NCBI GenBank assembly: GCA_032622095.1
Contig: CP136064.1
Span: forward strand, 149,049,819-149,113,818
Length of the DNA stretch: 64,000 bases
Reading direction: 5' to 3'
DNA from: Siphonodentalium dalli
Lineage: Eukaryota > Mollusca > Scaphopoda > Gadilida > Siphonodentaliidae
In this document: in pieces, positions 45,101 through 57,121 of the stretch
How the letters are laid out: the number at the start of each line of letters is the position of its first letter
How positions within the stretch are numbered: position 1 is the first letter of the stretch
Made by a program: the position numbers and the translations under genes
Notes under the pieces: model-generated
The model's input: only the letters and a program-made list of their open reading frames with translations
Told to the model about the DNA's origin: nothing
Database searches by the model: none

Positions 45101-47021
45101 ACAAACTACAAGAGAACAATCAACCAGGTTTCCATCTCCTTATGTGCGAAATTGTGTCATGGAAAATAATCCGGTAAATGTTAGAATACAAAATTCAACG
45201 AGTCTATTGCGTGATGATGAAACTGAACGAACCTGTATGATGTGACGGTTTGATAATTTGCTGGATATATCCTCTTGCGGACTGGGCAGCAATTGCTATT
45301 GGTCAATGAGATCAAGTTATACTTACTTTTAGAACGGTATATGCGAAACCTAATGTATCAGTAGCTCCGTTCTTGTAACCATGCCTCGTTGATAGAGGGT
45401 AACTAACGATTCGTATCAACATGAGTTAATTGATGATATATATATTCGAATTGGTTAATTCTGTTATTCGCGGTCGAATTGTGTTACAAATAGCCATAGA
45501 GAGTGCCAAGTATGCTCAAATGTCGTGTTAGATTTAATATAACCTACATAATTCTTTTCGCAAAGATAATCAGACATCCATCTGCCTTAAGTCAATCATG
45601 TTCATTGTGAAATAATTTTCACGACATGCCACCGATTTCGAAGAACAAATCTTACTTGAGCGCGAATGAATGCAAATTGTGTCGATCCTCTCATTCGTGG
45701 GTACCAATCTGGTTGTCATTTTAATAGAACTGGCCACTATTACGTCCTAGTAATGTAAAACGATATGAATATAATAGGACTATTGGTTTTATAAGACATT
45801 GCTTTGCGATGGCGGTGTTAATTGCGACATGACATAATTTACAATTTCTATCCATATACCGGCCACCATATTGGCAGCCATCTTGGGTCAATATGTTAGT
45901 AACCGCCGACGGCATAACATTATCGTACATACAAATTATATCCACCCACGCTACATTATTGTCTTTATGTATTTCGAGAAGATGACAAAAATAGGGTTTC
46001 GATTAGTTTTGGACTAAACTAATTAAATCTTTAATCAAAATTGGGGCCAGGAGGTGCTTTGTGTACCGGTTTCACTTAAATGTTCTAGTCGATGGATCGG
46101 GATATATATACTACATAAAACTGTAACAGTTTATCAACGGCCGTTGTGTTAGTTAAGCCATTTTGGCAAGAAATCGTGCGTTCTTACAAATATCACAATT
46201 CCCACCTATATACCGGCCACCATATTGGCAGCCATCTTGGGTTATTAGGCCAGTTTTAAAACCAAGACAGAACGAAATTACCGTATACACTAATTATATC
46301 CACCCTTAATACATTATTTTAATTTTTGCCTCCCGGAAGAAGACAAAATTAATTGTCGATCGAAACATATATAGTAGACAATACCTTAGCAATCCATCAA
46401 CGGCCATTGTGTTATTTTCGCAATTTGACACATAATCGTGCGTTCTGTGTGCCTTACAGCACAGCCTGACTCCTCTCAGCTTTAGGGGGGGGGGTTGATT
46501 TTTCTGCCTTTGATAAAAATTAATGCGACCAACAGCGATATATTAGAACGTAGCTAATTGGCAGTAGTTTCACATGGTATAAAATCATTGGGCATAACCA
46601 TCTTACTTCTGATTTCATAAGAAACGAAAGACAACGCTTTGCGTGAATCGTCATATTCTTCTCACCCTACAAATTATTTGACGTCACATGACGTCATGAC
46701 TGTCATTCCGAGATTCAATTATTACATGTATTACCTTACTCTGTTTATCGCCCCATTCACAGGTATCAACATTGAACGAATATCTCTTCTCAAAAGGTGT
46801 GAATATACTCGATCAAATATATCGGCATTATTTTAAAAAAAATGACCGATTTTATCACCAGGTGCCTCAATAAAACTACGCGGTGCGAAAAAAGTCCGCC
46901 TATCTGACAAAGCCAACATACGGATTCCGAAATTTAAGTGTTCATGCTAACCAAAAATGTAGGTCTCATAAATTCTCTCTCAAGGCGACACCTATGTCCA
47001 TATTTGCCTGGACTATAAGTA
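42165..47021. mobile_element. 4.86-kb element with about 1.3-kb terminal inverted repeats
   Basis: The left edge TACTTGGTAGGCCAGG, then TAAATATGGACATAGGTG, is inverted at the right edge (CACCTATGTCCATATTTG, CCTGG, ending near 47021). The arms align by eye along 42176-43575 and 45715-47011, including ACGTCATGTGACGTC, GCAAAGCGTTGTCTTTCG and two internal direct repeats of CAAGATGGCTGCCAATATGG about 335 bases apart. Arm divergence is substantial. The 2.1-kb core has no transposase and carries a SINE. No target duplication is evident. Confidence 0.8.
43840..44095 (+). mobile_element. tRNA-derived SINE, body copy inside the long-TIR element
   Basis: GCTAGACGAGGTTGGTGCGG, TGACCACTTCGATAAGAAAT, TTTGTTCACACTCACTGA and CAGTGCCTCCATTAATCTG match the SINE at 18357. 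The B box is mutated (GGTTTCACACCC) and the A-box part is reduced. It lies in the core of the 42.2-47.0-kb element, so it either inserted later or was carried along. Confidence 0.75.
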
Positions 47022-47729
47022 CCATGTGGCATGTGATAGAGAGACAATGTTTGTAATTTGTAATTAATTTAATGATGAACTTATAAATATTAATCATTTG
47101 TGGCACTTTCCTTGACAGTCAATGAGACATCAGCAAGTTTTTTATCCAGGATTTTCGCACAAGTATCCTTCTTTATCCTGAACACATCATTGCATTCTGC
47201 ATCGCATTCTGTCTCTCTGGATTATTTTCGGCTCACGCATGTTGCACACGTAACTTTCTGACCCACCAATATTATGAAGGTGTTGCCATTGACATATCTG
47301 TCCACTTCCTGAAATGATACAGAATTTGAAGCATTTAATTTATAAATAATTTACAGGTTACTGGTATGAAATATTTTATATTGGGATATTTCCCATGCAG
47401 TACCACACCACTCACCAGTACCTACATTGGCAAACCATGTAATTTTCAGTTGTTCACACCTCTTTGTGATAGCAGTAATAAATTATCATACAAAAAATAA
47501 TGCTATTGCTATAATATAAAATAAAAGGCCGCTCGGGCACAGTGTCCCCCGAACCGGTGGCTTCATTTGGAGCGGAGGCTTTGTAGAAGTATACTATATG
47601 GATAAGACACTTGTGCATTGTCTCATTACTGACATGCATAAAAATAACCAAATCTTTAAACAACTCTTAAAGTCAAAATATAACCTCAAATTGGCACAAA
47701 ATGAAGAAAATAACAAGAAAAATTGAATT
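47022..47729. other. No recognisable feature
   Basis: AT-rich spacer between the long-TIR element and the LINE 5' region. No repeat or gene was recognised. Confidence 0.4.
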
Positions 47730-47935
47730 TTCTAAGTCGAAAAGCCCATAACTCTGAGAAAAATCATCGGATCAAACTCAAATTCGAACTTGACATGTAT
47801 CTTGATATGACTGATCCACATAAAACGGTATTTGCAATTAAAGGATCCAAACTTGAGATATCATCCGGAAACCGAAAAAGTGAGAAATGTTCTAAGTAAA
47901 ACAAGTCGAAAAGGGGCCACAACTCTGTAAATCTA
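47730..47935. repeat. Pair of diverged 168-bp repeats, AAGTCGAAAAG...AACTCTG
   Basis: AAGTCGAAAAGCCCATAACTCT near 47735 and AAGTCGAAAAGGGGCCACAACTC near 47903. Segments such as AAATTCGAACTTGACATGTA resemble a widespread molluscan interspersed repeat as I remember it; that link is unverified. Confidence 0.55.
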
Positions 47936-48142
47936 TGTGATCGTGACTTAATTCTGGATGAGGCAAAGAAGTTAGCAGCGGGAACGGGATACGGCATCGC
48001 AGTAGACCTTCCACCGACACTCTCGAAACTCCGAGGTCAACTGTTGAGGGAACGTGGGGAAATGGAACCAACAGAAAGGAAGAAAACAAAGTTGGTATAT
48101 CTAAAGAAAGAGCCTTTTCTAAAAATGGAAAAGAAAAACTGA
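47936..48142 (+). pseudogene. LINE ORF1 C-terminal fragment (L1-like)
   Basis: The frame reads CDRDLILDEAKKLAAGTGYG, then IAVDLPPTLSKLRGQLL and RKKTKLVYLKKEPFLKMEKK, then a stop. L1-type ORF1 proteins end in a comparable RNA-binding domain, with A-K-x-L...G-x-x-Y/F-G-I-x-x-D-x-P followed by an R-x-x-L segment. It stands 360 bases upstream of the ORF2 start in the same orientation, as expected for one element. Everything upstream of it is missing or replaced by other repeats. Confidence 0.6.
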
Positions 48143-48501
48143 CTGAAAAATGACTATGGTAGAATAGTAAAGTGAACATTTAAGTGATAATCTCAGGGTG
48201 AATCAAAAACATTTCATTGTGTTTATATTTCTTTATTGTTGGCAAAAGTCTAAAAGACTCTATTAATGTTGAACAATTGTTTATTTTGTTCTGCATGAAC
48301 CTAGTTTTTGGACAGAAAAGTCTTCTTCTTTTCTATTGGCTTAAATACCCGAATAGAGCCCAATTTCTTTTACTTCGGACCGTGTAGATCATTATCGGAT
48401 GAAAAATCAAAATCATGAGAACAGTTATCTTACAGTATATACTTTTGCATTATGCTTTGGGATGGGGGGGGGGGGGGGATCCAAAACAAGTGTAAAGTGT
48501 A

Positions 48502-51500
48502 AATGGTAGTCAACATAGGTAGGGTGAACTGTAGAGGCCTGGCATTTGATAATGTTAAAAGAAAAGACTTTTTCAACATGTTTAGACAAAAATATGACAT
48601 AAGTATCTTCGTCGATACCCACTCCACATCGAAACTAAAAAAAAAATGGGAGAAATGAATGGGGTTATGAAATGAAATTTGCTTCGTTAAACAGCACCAG
48701 TAGGGGCATAGCCATTGGTTTTAAAAATTCCTTTGAATATAAAATACATAGTCAACAATCGGACACTGAAGGAAATTATATAATTTTAGACATCTCAATA
48801 CAAAATCAACGATTGACTTTAATTGCACTTTACGGTCCAAATAAAGATGAACCAAGCTTTTTCGAAAAAATTAAAAATAAAGTTATGGAACTCGGCAACC
48901 TGTCAACAATCTGGGTAGGTGATTGGAATGCGGTACAAAACTATGAACTTGACACTTACAATTACAGTAGGCAGAACAATCCCAAAAGTAAAGAAAAAAT
49001 AAAAGATATAATGACTGAATTTGAATTAATCGACATATGGAGACAATGCAATCAAAATAAAACTAGATACACATGGTATGGTCCCAATAAAAAATATAGT
49101 CGACTTGACTACTTTTTGGTTTCTAAAGATTTAGAGCCATTTGTCATGCAGCAGAATATATGTACAAAATATAAATCAGATCATGCCTCAATAAATTTAG
49201 GGCTATTATTTAACCACCAACAGAGAGGAAATGGGACATGGAAATCCAATAACTCCCTACTAAAAGACCCCACCTATGTGGAACAGATTAAAGAAATAAT
49301 CATAAAAACTGTTGATCAATACACATAAATAAAACATCTTAAACCAAAATACCTTATTGATGATCAAATGATATGGGAACTGATAAAATTAGAAATAAGG
49401 AGAAAGACAATTGCATATTCAGCAAATAAGAAGAAAATCCAAATTGAAAAACAAACAAAAAGTGGAAGCAGATATTTTAGAAAATCAGAAAAAATTTGAT
49501 GAAACAAAAGAAAACATATATAAACAAACTTTAGATAAATTAGAAAATGAACTCATCCCATTGAGACAAATCCATGTTAATGGCATTATAACCCGAGCTA
49601 AAGCACAATGGTATGCAGAAGGTGAAAAGAATACAAAATACTTTTCATATCAAGAGAAAAGAAATTACACAGAAAAACTAATTCCTAAAGTTTTACGAGA
49701 CGATTATACTATTACAACAGATATAAAGGAAATACTAGAAGAACAAAAAACATTCTATGAATCTTTATATAAAGAAAATGATACAAAACCTGAAGAAAGC
49801 AATTTTGAATTTTTTTTTAGATAAAACTAACCCTTTCTTAGACTCTAAAACTGAAGAAGAAACACTAGACTGTGAAGGCCTTGTTAGTAAACATGAACTG
49901 CTGGCCACTTTAAAAACAATGAAAAATAACAAATCACCAGGTGTTGACTGGTATACTGCTGAGTTCTATAAATTTTTCTGGAAAGATATAGCAAATTTTG
50001 TTTTAAATTCTATCAATAATGCTTATAAAAAAGGTTCAATGTCCTTGACACAACGACAAGGCATGATAACATGCTCACCAAAACCAGGCAAAGACAAATC
50101 GCTTATTAAAACCCTTCGGCCAATCACCCTTTTAAATGTAGATTACAAATTAACGGCTTCAGTTATTGCAAACAGAATTAAACCAAAATTAATTCAATAA
50201 TCAGCGATACGCAAAAAGGATTTCTCAAAGGGCGTTTTATTGGGGAATGTACAAGGCTGACATTTGATTTAATTTTAGAATGCGAAGAACAAAATATACC
50301 TGGATTGATGTTACTATTAGATAATGAAAAAGCATTTGATTCGATAAACTGGAATTTTATCCAGAGAACTTTGAGATTTTTTGGCTTCGGAGAATCTATA
50401 TGTTGTTGGCTGACAACTCTATATTATGAAGCAAATAGTTTCATTATAAATAATGGTCACATATCACAATCTTTCATTATAGAAAGAGGTGTTAGACAGG
50501 GGGCTCCCTTATCACCTTCTATCTTTATCCTGTGTTTAGAACCATTTGCAGCAGCATTGAAATTAGATAACGACATTATAGGCACCAATATTAAAAATAA
50601 AGAATATAAAATAAGTCAATATGCTGATGATTCAACAATATGGCTAAACGGTAGTCAAAGCTCTCTTCAGGGAGCGATCAATTTGATTAAAGCATTCGAA
50701 AGGGTTTCCGGGTTAAAAGCTAACTTTGACAAAACATAAGCGGTGTGGTTTGGAACCCGAAGAGGTTATACAAAATCTTTGAAAACAAACATTGACTTGA
50801 AATGGAACTTCAAAGGAAAATTCAAAACATTAGGAATTCTATTCAATCTGGAGGACCCTTTTACTAATACAAGAAAACTGGGAAATAAAGAGGGAAAGTA
50901 TGAAAAACATATTAAAGCATTGGGCACTGAGGACACTGTCTCACATTGGAAAGGTGACCGTAATCAAAACTCTAGTACTACCAATTATTATTCAAATTAT
51001 GACTGTTTTACCAGACCCCAGAAACCTTTTTTTGAAGGAAATGCAGGGCTTGTTATTTAAATTTTTTGGAATGGAAAAAGAGACCGGATTAAACGAGATA
51101 CACTTGTCCAAAATATAAATAATGGAGGACTCAAAATGCCAGACCTTAAATGCTTCTCAACTTCTCTGAATGGAAATTAATGCTATTAAATAAAATGGGA
51201 AATATGGAGGAACAGCAATGTTTAATTTGAATAAGCAAAGTTTAGTACAAATATCAAAGGAATTCAATCCGTTTGGAAAGAGGTTTTAACAGCATATGCT
51301 CAACTAGCTATGGAACCGATATCAGATGAAGATTTCAAATCTCAACAAATATTTCATAACATATCATTAAAAATTCAATGAAAAACTAACTACTATAGAT
51401 CATGGATAGAAAAACAAGTCCTGTTTATCAATGACATTTTAAGGGAAGATAACACATTCATGAATACTGAAGAAATATTCTTAAAATATGGACTAAATTA

Positions 51501-52193
51501 AACTACTTAACACTTCATGGAATAATCACTTCAATTCCTTTGGCATGGAAGAACAAAATCAGAGCCACCCAAAATAAGCTAGAAATGATAAAAACTACTA
51601 AGGTTCAACAAGAGATAATAATTGAAGAAAGGTTAAACCAACTGCTCTATTGGAAATTTATAGAAATTTTAATACCAAATATGCCTTGTGCCTAAATTGG
51701 ATGGAGCAAAAAATTAAACCTTGACTCGACACAATTAGACTGGAACACTATTTATAAAAGATGTTTTAGGATAACAAAAAAATACGAAATTGCAAGCCTT
51801 CCAATATCAAATAAATCACAATACCCTTGTCACAAACATATTCCTTGAAAAATGTTAAATATCTGAGAATAGCATGTGTACTTTCTGTGATAGTGAAAGA
51901 GAAAACATTGAACATCTTCTGGCAAAATGTTGCAAAATGCTGCCTTTATGGCAACACATATCAGATATTCTATGTGCTTGTTTTAATTTGAATTCAACCT
52001 TGAAAATTGAAGAAATTATTTTTGGAACCAGTCCAAATCAAAATTATTTAGCAATAAATAACCTACTGTTGACAAAACGTTATATATATATAACAAGATA
52101 TAAGAAAACCAGTTTAACAAAAGAAGCGCTTATAAATTACCTTAATCAAGAGTTCAAATTAGAAAAACAAGCAAGTAAATGGAACACAAATTA
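48502..52193 (+). pseudogene. L1/Tx1-like LINE ORF2: endonuclease and reverse transcriptase, decayed
   Basis: ORF2 makes the nicking endonuclease and reverse transcriptase for target-primed retrotransposition. It starts at ATG 48502 (MVVNIGRVNCRGL). Endonuclease motifs: RGIAIGF, GDWNAVQN (48918), RLDYFLVS and SDHAS (near 49176). Linker: RAKAQWYAEGEKNTKYF. RT motifs: NNKSPGVDWY, LRPITLLNVDYK, LLDNEKAFDS, RGVRQGAPLSPS, and YADD at 50620-50631, with catalytic aspartates intact. C-terminal CTFCDSERENIEH...C at 51874-51940 is the zinc-knuckle-like motif. Disabling changes include an extra A near 48655, stops at 49326 and 50737, and frameshifts near 49440, 49812, 50195 and 50900. The order and the YAEGEK linker favour the L1/Tx1 side. 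It is not functional. Confidence 0.85.
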
Positions 52194-52690
52194 AAAACAT
52201 AACGTTGAATTGAAGTGGAACAGTGTCCTCAACCTGATCAATGCATAATTTTTATAAACAAAAACCCCTCAGAAATTTAAAAAATACAAAAAATAAGAAA
52301 ATAAAATCCCAAATATTAAATCCAAGGCTCTCCAGTTCACCAAACAAACCATACCTTTTTATAATATAACAAGGATTAGTCAGAACCCGCTATAATTGAC
52401 AGCAACTTCTTTTTAACATTAGAAGGTCAACCACCAACAAAATCAGTGATTACTTTCTAATGAAGACTGACAGAAAACAATAAATGACGCGTAGATTCAT
52501 TTAGCTTAAAGCGATTGACATTGTGTACTAACTACCCAAAAACAGTTGGACAATTTAATTGATAGGAAAACTTATTATGTAAGTATTTGTTTGTTTTATT
52601 TCAGATATCTAATGTATGTATACATTGATGTATGGAAATATGTTAAGTTTACAGAAAATTGTACAAAAAAGATTAATAAATTATAAAAAA
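52194..52690 (+). mobile_element. LINE 3' UTR and A-rich end
   Basis: AT-rich and non-coding, directly downstream of the ORF2 stop. It finishes with AAAAAAGATTAATAAATTAT and AAAAAAATATA near 52665-52692, which I take as the 3' terminus. No target duplication was resolved. Confidence 0.5.
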
Positions 52691-53707
52691 ATATATTGTC
52701 AGTTTGTCGACTTCAGACTGCTATATCATCACTGGCATCTGGCGATATATGCATGCATCATTGAATGATGAATCCGATAGTAGGCCATAATGATATAATA
52801 TTTCAAACTATTTTCTATTCTCGTCTACAGGTTATGTGCATATATTGACACATTCCAGAGATGTCTGAGACTGAGTCGTGTCGAACTAAACAATTTATAC
52901 TTTAACCCTTTCAATACTGAACGGATTCTCCCATTCAGTTATATGAAAGCATTCAATGGAATAGTCTATTCCACATTGAGAGGCCCGGCTGTTCTGATAA
53001 TATAACAACCATGCCGAGTCCTTGCGAATATATATACCAATATGAGCAATGTGGTTTAATTCTCTGCGATTCACAGTGAAGTTGTGCTTGACATATAAGC
53101 ACATGCCTGCGACTCAGCCATTTGACAATTCTGGCCGCGGATATTTGTTCATGTGGCTGGCGTAGAGATAATATGGCTGGCGGCGGCTTGTGGCCAATAT
53201 GGCTGGTGGCGGCGGCGTGCGATGGCGGCTTCGGGCTCTACTAATTCCCCACTATACGTAAGAAATCAGATCCTCCAATACTTGCACTATAGCTGATCGA
53301 GGAAAATTACAAAACTAAATCCCCACAACACGTAAGAAATCAGAGTAAATAAACCTGGACGAAACATACGCACAACTTGCCACAAGAGAGTTTGATTTAG
53401 CGCAGTAAATGACGTCGAATTACGGGCACTTTCCATTCCAGAAAATGCATATCACGGACCAAATCGCATTTAGTGGCATTAATTGAATGTCACATTGAAA
53501 GCATTATGATTAAAAGTTAATATAAAGTACTTTATTACGAGTATTTCTTCACAACCGTACACGAACCCTATGTAAATATAACGTAAAATTACCCCCCCCC
53601 CCTACTTTTCTGAACTACCTTAACGCTTGAGGGCCAAAGCAATGGCGACGCCCAGTAGCGTTACAGATTGATAACCATGAGTGCGACGTCGGTCACGCGT
53701 AGCGTAG
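52691..53707. other. No recognisable gene
   Basis: Contains a GGC-rich patch with repeated ATATGGCTGG near 53150-53225, the direct repeat CACGTAAGAAATCAG/TACGTAAGAAATCAG near 53260-53345, and an 11-base C run at 53592-53602. Otherwise unassigned. Confidence 0.45.
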
Positions 53708-53829
53708 GGGACTGAACACAGGTCCCCAGAACAAAATTTGACCCCACCCCCTATGATACTTAATTCTATAGGATTAAGTATCATAGGGGGTGGGGTCAAA
53801 TTTTGTTCTGGGGACCTGTGGGACTGAAC
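53708..53829. mobile_element. 102-bp near-perfect palindrome with 10-bp target duplication
   Basis: The palindrome at 53718-53819 starts ACAGGTCCCCAGAACAAA and ends with the exact complement. All 51 pairs match except one G-T at 53765/53772. It is flanked by exact GGGACTGAAC copies at 53708-53717 and 53820-53829. A 10-bp duplication falls in the 9-11-bp Mutator-like range. The whole element is arm; there is no spacer. Confidence 0.9.
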
Positions 53830-53865
53830 TCTGCCTTGCAGCTTGACTCAAAACAACAGCGTGGT

Positions 53866-54558
53866 ATTAGATGTGATGTTATATTTGTTTGATGTAATGG
53901 TTGTGCCAATACTTCTGTATGGTAGCGAAATTTGGTGCCACGAGGATATAAAATCCATTGAAAGTGTGCATCTTAAGTTTTGTAAAATGGTACTAGGTAT
54001 AAAATCATGTACACCAAATTATATGGTAGGCCTATATGGTGAACTCGGACGACACCCATTGTCGATCGAAGTTAAATGTAGAGCAATATCCTATTGGTCA
54101 AAATTGCTCTCAAATGAAGGATCCGAAATCACGAAAAATGTATACAAACTAACCAAAGTTATCCACGAGCGCGACCCAATGTTCGATACAAAATTAAGAT
54201 GGATGGTGTTCATACAGAAAACTATAAACGGGGCAGGCCTCAATTATATGTGGGAAGAACAAACAGAGTTGTCTAGAGCGAAAATACAATTACTTAAACG
54301 AATTTTGACAGATCAGTTTATACAAGAATGGGGCACAAGTATAGCATCCACACCGAGGGGCCATCTCTATAGAGCTATAACCCCGTCCCCCAAAATGAGA
54401 AAATACCTAACAGATTTGCCAAGCCACTTATCTGAATATGTTATGAAGATTAGGACATCGAATCATAGGCTTTCCATTGAGAGTGGACGGTGGAAGAAAA
54501 CGAACAAAGAAGAGAGATTATGTACCTTGTGTTAGAATGGAATAGGGGACGAATATCA
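53866..54558 (+). pseudogene. LINE ORF2 C-terminal half, left part
   Basis: The longest open frame of this LINE family here. It reads LFDVMVVPILLYGSEIW, GELGRHPLSIEVKCRAISYW, LKRILTDQFIQEW, and IESGRWKKTNKEERLCTLC, where a stop falls inside the C-x-x-C motif. The residues NGIGDEYHL continue in a shifted frame to 54558, where a 1.1-kb insertion breaks in. The reading resumes at 55650. The upstream RT domain is missing. The family matches 34647-35114. Confidence 0.75.
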
Positions 54559-55649
54559 CCTGATGGATGGTATCACACCCCCCCCCCCCCTTCGGTACGC
54601 GGGATTCAGGGTGTTTTGAAGCCGTACGCGGGAGTCATACCCCCGAATTCACTGGTATTCGGGTTCAAGCAAAACATTTTGGACGCAGGTTTTGATGGCG
54701 CAAAGTAATATTTTGTGCTAGTTATCTGTGTGAATGGGTGGGTATAATAGCTTCTTGGGCATATTCGACCACCGTGCCATCATAAACATGCTAAAAATGC
54801 TTGACGCCAGTCTAGATGCTAGGATTTTGCGATTTTCTTGTTCAGATTACAAAATTTTCGCACACCGGGCCGAACCATGGTCGGCCCGGTGTGTCATTGT
54901 CTCTCCACTGTGGCCAATACAAAAATGCTAATAAGTTTAACAATAGTTTACTACATTTGGTCAAACTTGTGGTCATCAGTTGGAGAATTTTCCAACCTGA
55001 AGGGGAGTATGAGGTTTGAAATTTACAACACTATAGGAAAGCTTTAGTTGAGGCCAGTCTGGATGCTAGGATTTGCGATTTTCTTGTTCAAATTTCAAAA
55101 TTTTCTCACACCGGCCGAACAACGATGGTCAGCTCGGTGTGTCGTGGTCTCTTGCCCGTAGCCGTGTGCATGTGTATGGAGTTAGACCACTAGATGTTAG
55201 GATTTATGCAATGTTTCGGGTTAAAATATCTGAATTTTCTCATGTATACCGGGATTATAGAATCATGGTTTATAAAGATATAGGATATTAGGCCTAAACA
55301 CTGAGGTGCAAGGAGGAGGGGGGGGGGGGTGCAAATGGAATTATGCAAAACTTGTGTTCGGTCTGATTCTGACTCAAGGAGGGGGTGCAGTTGGAATTTC
55401 CCAATGTGGACACCCCCAACGAAACCCTCTAGCCACGTCCCTGATCATAAAGTATCATTAATGGTATCATAACGGCCTCATAACGCGACCGGCATCATAA
55501 TGTGTCTGTGTAACTTCTATGTATTATTTCTTAACATGTATTCAGGATTCACCCCCCCAAAATTAACTCGTATTCAGGATTCACCCCCCAAAATTAACTC
55601 GTATTCAGGATTCAGGGGGGAGGTGGGGGGGGGGGATACCCTCCTGATG
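54559..55649. mobile_element. 1.08-kb insertion in the LINE, with 7-bp target duplication
   Basis: CCTGATG at 54559-54565 is repeated at 55643-55649, and the LINE frame continues across it. The ends are GGTATC followed by C-rich sequence (13 C at 54578-54590) and G-rich sequence followed by GATACC. Inside, GGGATTCAGG/GGATTCACCC and TTCTTGTTCAGATT/CAAATT blocks repeat. The part at 55120-55400 is the inverted counterpart of 35225-35500 in the hAT-like element (CGTAGCCGTGTGCAT, GAGTTAGACC, ACATAGGATATTAG-like), so the two insertions share sequence. Confidence 0.7.
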
Positions 55650-55825
55650 ATAACTTGCATATGTTTCTCAGAAATTAGACAAAAGTATATACCCGAATAT
55701 TACTGGAAATACCCAAACGTGTATAAATTTCACAAACTTCTCTACGTTGAGAATATAGCCGTATTGAAAAATGTGGCTATATATTTGAAGCCAGCCATGA
55801 GAGAATACAGCATGAAGACTTAATC
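55650..55825 (+). pseudogene. LINE ORF2 C-terminal tail, right part
   Basis: Continues the interrupted frame: CFSEIRQKYIPEYYWKYPN, then VYKFHKLLYVENIAVLKNV, ILKPAMRE-like residues and a stop. It matches the tail at 38510-38695. An A-rich end follows near 56140. Confidence 0.75.
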
Positions 55826-56684
55826 TGTGTGCGACTGGGTATTTGGGCATCACTTTCACCACGTCCTAATTGTCTCACACAGGGGATACATTTATCTAGC
55901 CCCTGCTTTCTCGATGTGGGTGTGCACAGTTCACGTTGCCCTTTATGCAAAACAATAGCCATATAGTAGATAGTACCAATGCATGTTTGGTTCACATCAA
56001 AGGACTTGGTGGCATATAGAGTTGTCGGTCCAATGGCCTGTGTCTGTCTCCCATTGTAGGCATCCTAATCCACATTTGTATATATGTATATATGTTTTTG
56101 CATGTAATATGTTAAATCATGTCTAGCAATAAAGCATACCATAATAAAAAAAATAATAATTGGTGACGTCACAAAATCAGATATAGTCTATATATATACG
56201 ACCCAAAGCGTCCGGCTTTGGTTCGTTATAAGGTAGTTTGAAGCCTTATTAATGCTCGCTTGTGTGACACAGTCTATTTCCTGGTATCAAAACTTGTTCG
56301 GACTTTATATGCACTTGAGCAACTTATTCAAGTTATATAATCTATCCCACGAGAAAGAAAAAATGACACATTTTCGCTTCATCTGAAACAATCGAGTGTG
56401 TTCTGATATAGTAAAAATAAAGAACCTTTGTATCACTGCTGTTCGAAAATTTAAACCGCTAATACAATTATATGATGATGAGTTTTTCTTGAAGTATATG
56501 CCGTCTCTGCGTTGGTATTTCGTGTATTTATCCACGTAATATATTACCCCTCCTCCCAAATTGGGTAGGCCTATACATAATTTGAAATTGGAGGTTCAAA
56601 TGAACAATGTCCGTTATAAATTAATTGTGAGCTACCAAACTCTCTTTGTGTTATGGCCCCGTATGGTAACTAACCATTCCACCC
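55826..56684. other. LINE 3' region, then unassigned
   Basis: 55826 to about 56155 is probably the LINE 3' UTR, closing with CAATAAAGCATACC and AAAAAAATAATAAT. The remainder up to the MITE has no recognised feature. Confidence 0.45.
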
Positions 56685-57121
56685 TTAAAGGTACTCAATC
56701 CTATCAGAGGGTCCCATATCATCAAGATACAACAACAACATTTCTTCAAAAGACGCTTTAGTTATCAGTATCGATTAATTGCAACAAAATAATGCTAACC
56801 ACTGTCAACTATATGGTATCAAATTCCCAAAACGTGTTATTTATCAACATTTTGTTCAACTAAATATGGCCGTATATATTATCACTTGAGTATCCACTTG
56901 TTTTTAGAGTTATCCATCTTCATCCGCAGTTTTGAACAATAACATCCTTTTGACGGTGTGTTTATGGGCCACAAACAATTGAAACAACAGAGTTCAAAAA
57001 TCGATATCTGATCACTCTGAGCTTTGATGGGTAGGTTCCTCGACTCGAATCAAATATTTTTTACCCCCGAAGACAAAGAAATAGTAGTTTAGGTGTGTTT
57101 AATCGGATTGAGTACCTTTAA
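56685..57121. mobile_element. TTAA MITE, copy C (429 bp)
   Basis: The element at 56689-57117 lies between TTAA at 56685-56688 and TTAA at 57118-57121. The ends are AGGTACTCAATCC and GGATTGAGTACCT. The internal sequence resembles copy B (AAATATGGCCGTAT, TATATGGTAT) and differs from the 469-bp copies A and D, so there are two subfamilies. Confidence 0.85.

Noticed and set aside
47892-48179. 95-codon minus-strand open frame
   Set aside because: It is the shadow of the plus-strand LINE ORF1 tail at 47936-48142, which has recognisable L1-type residues.
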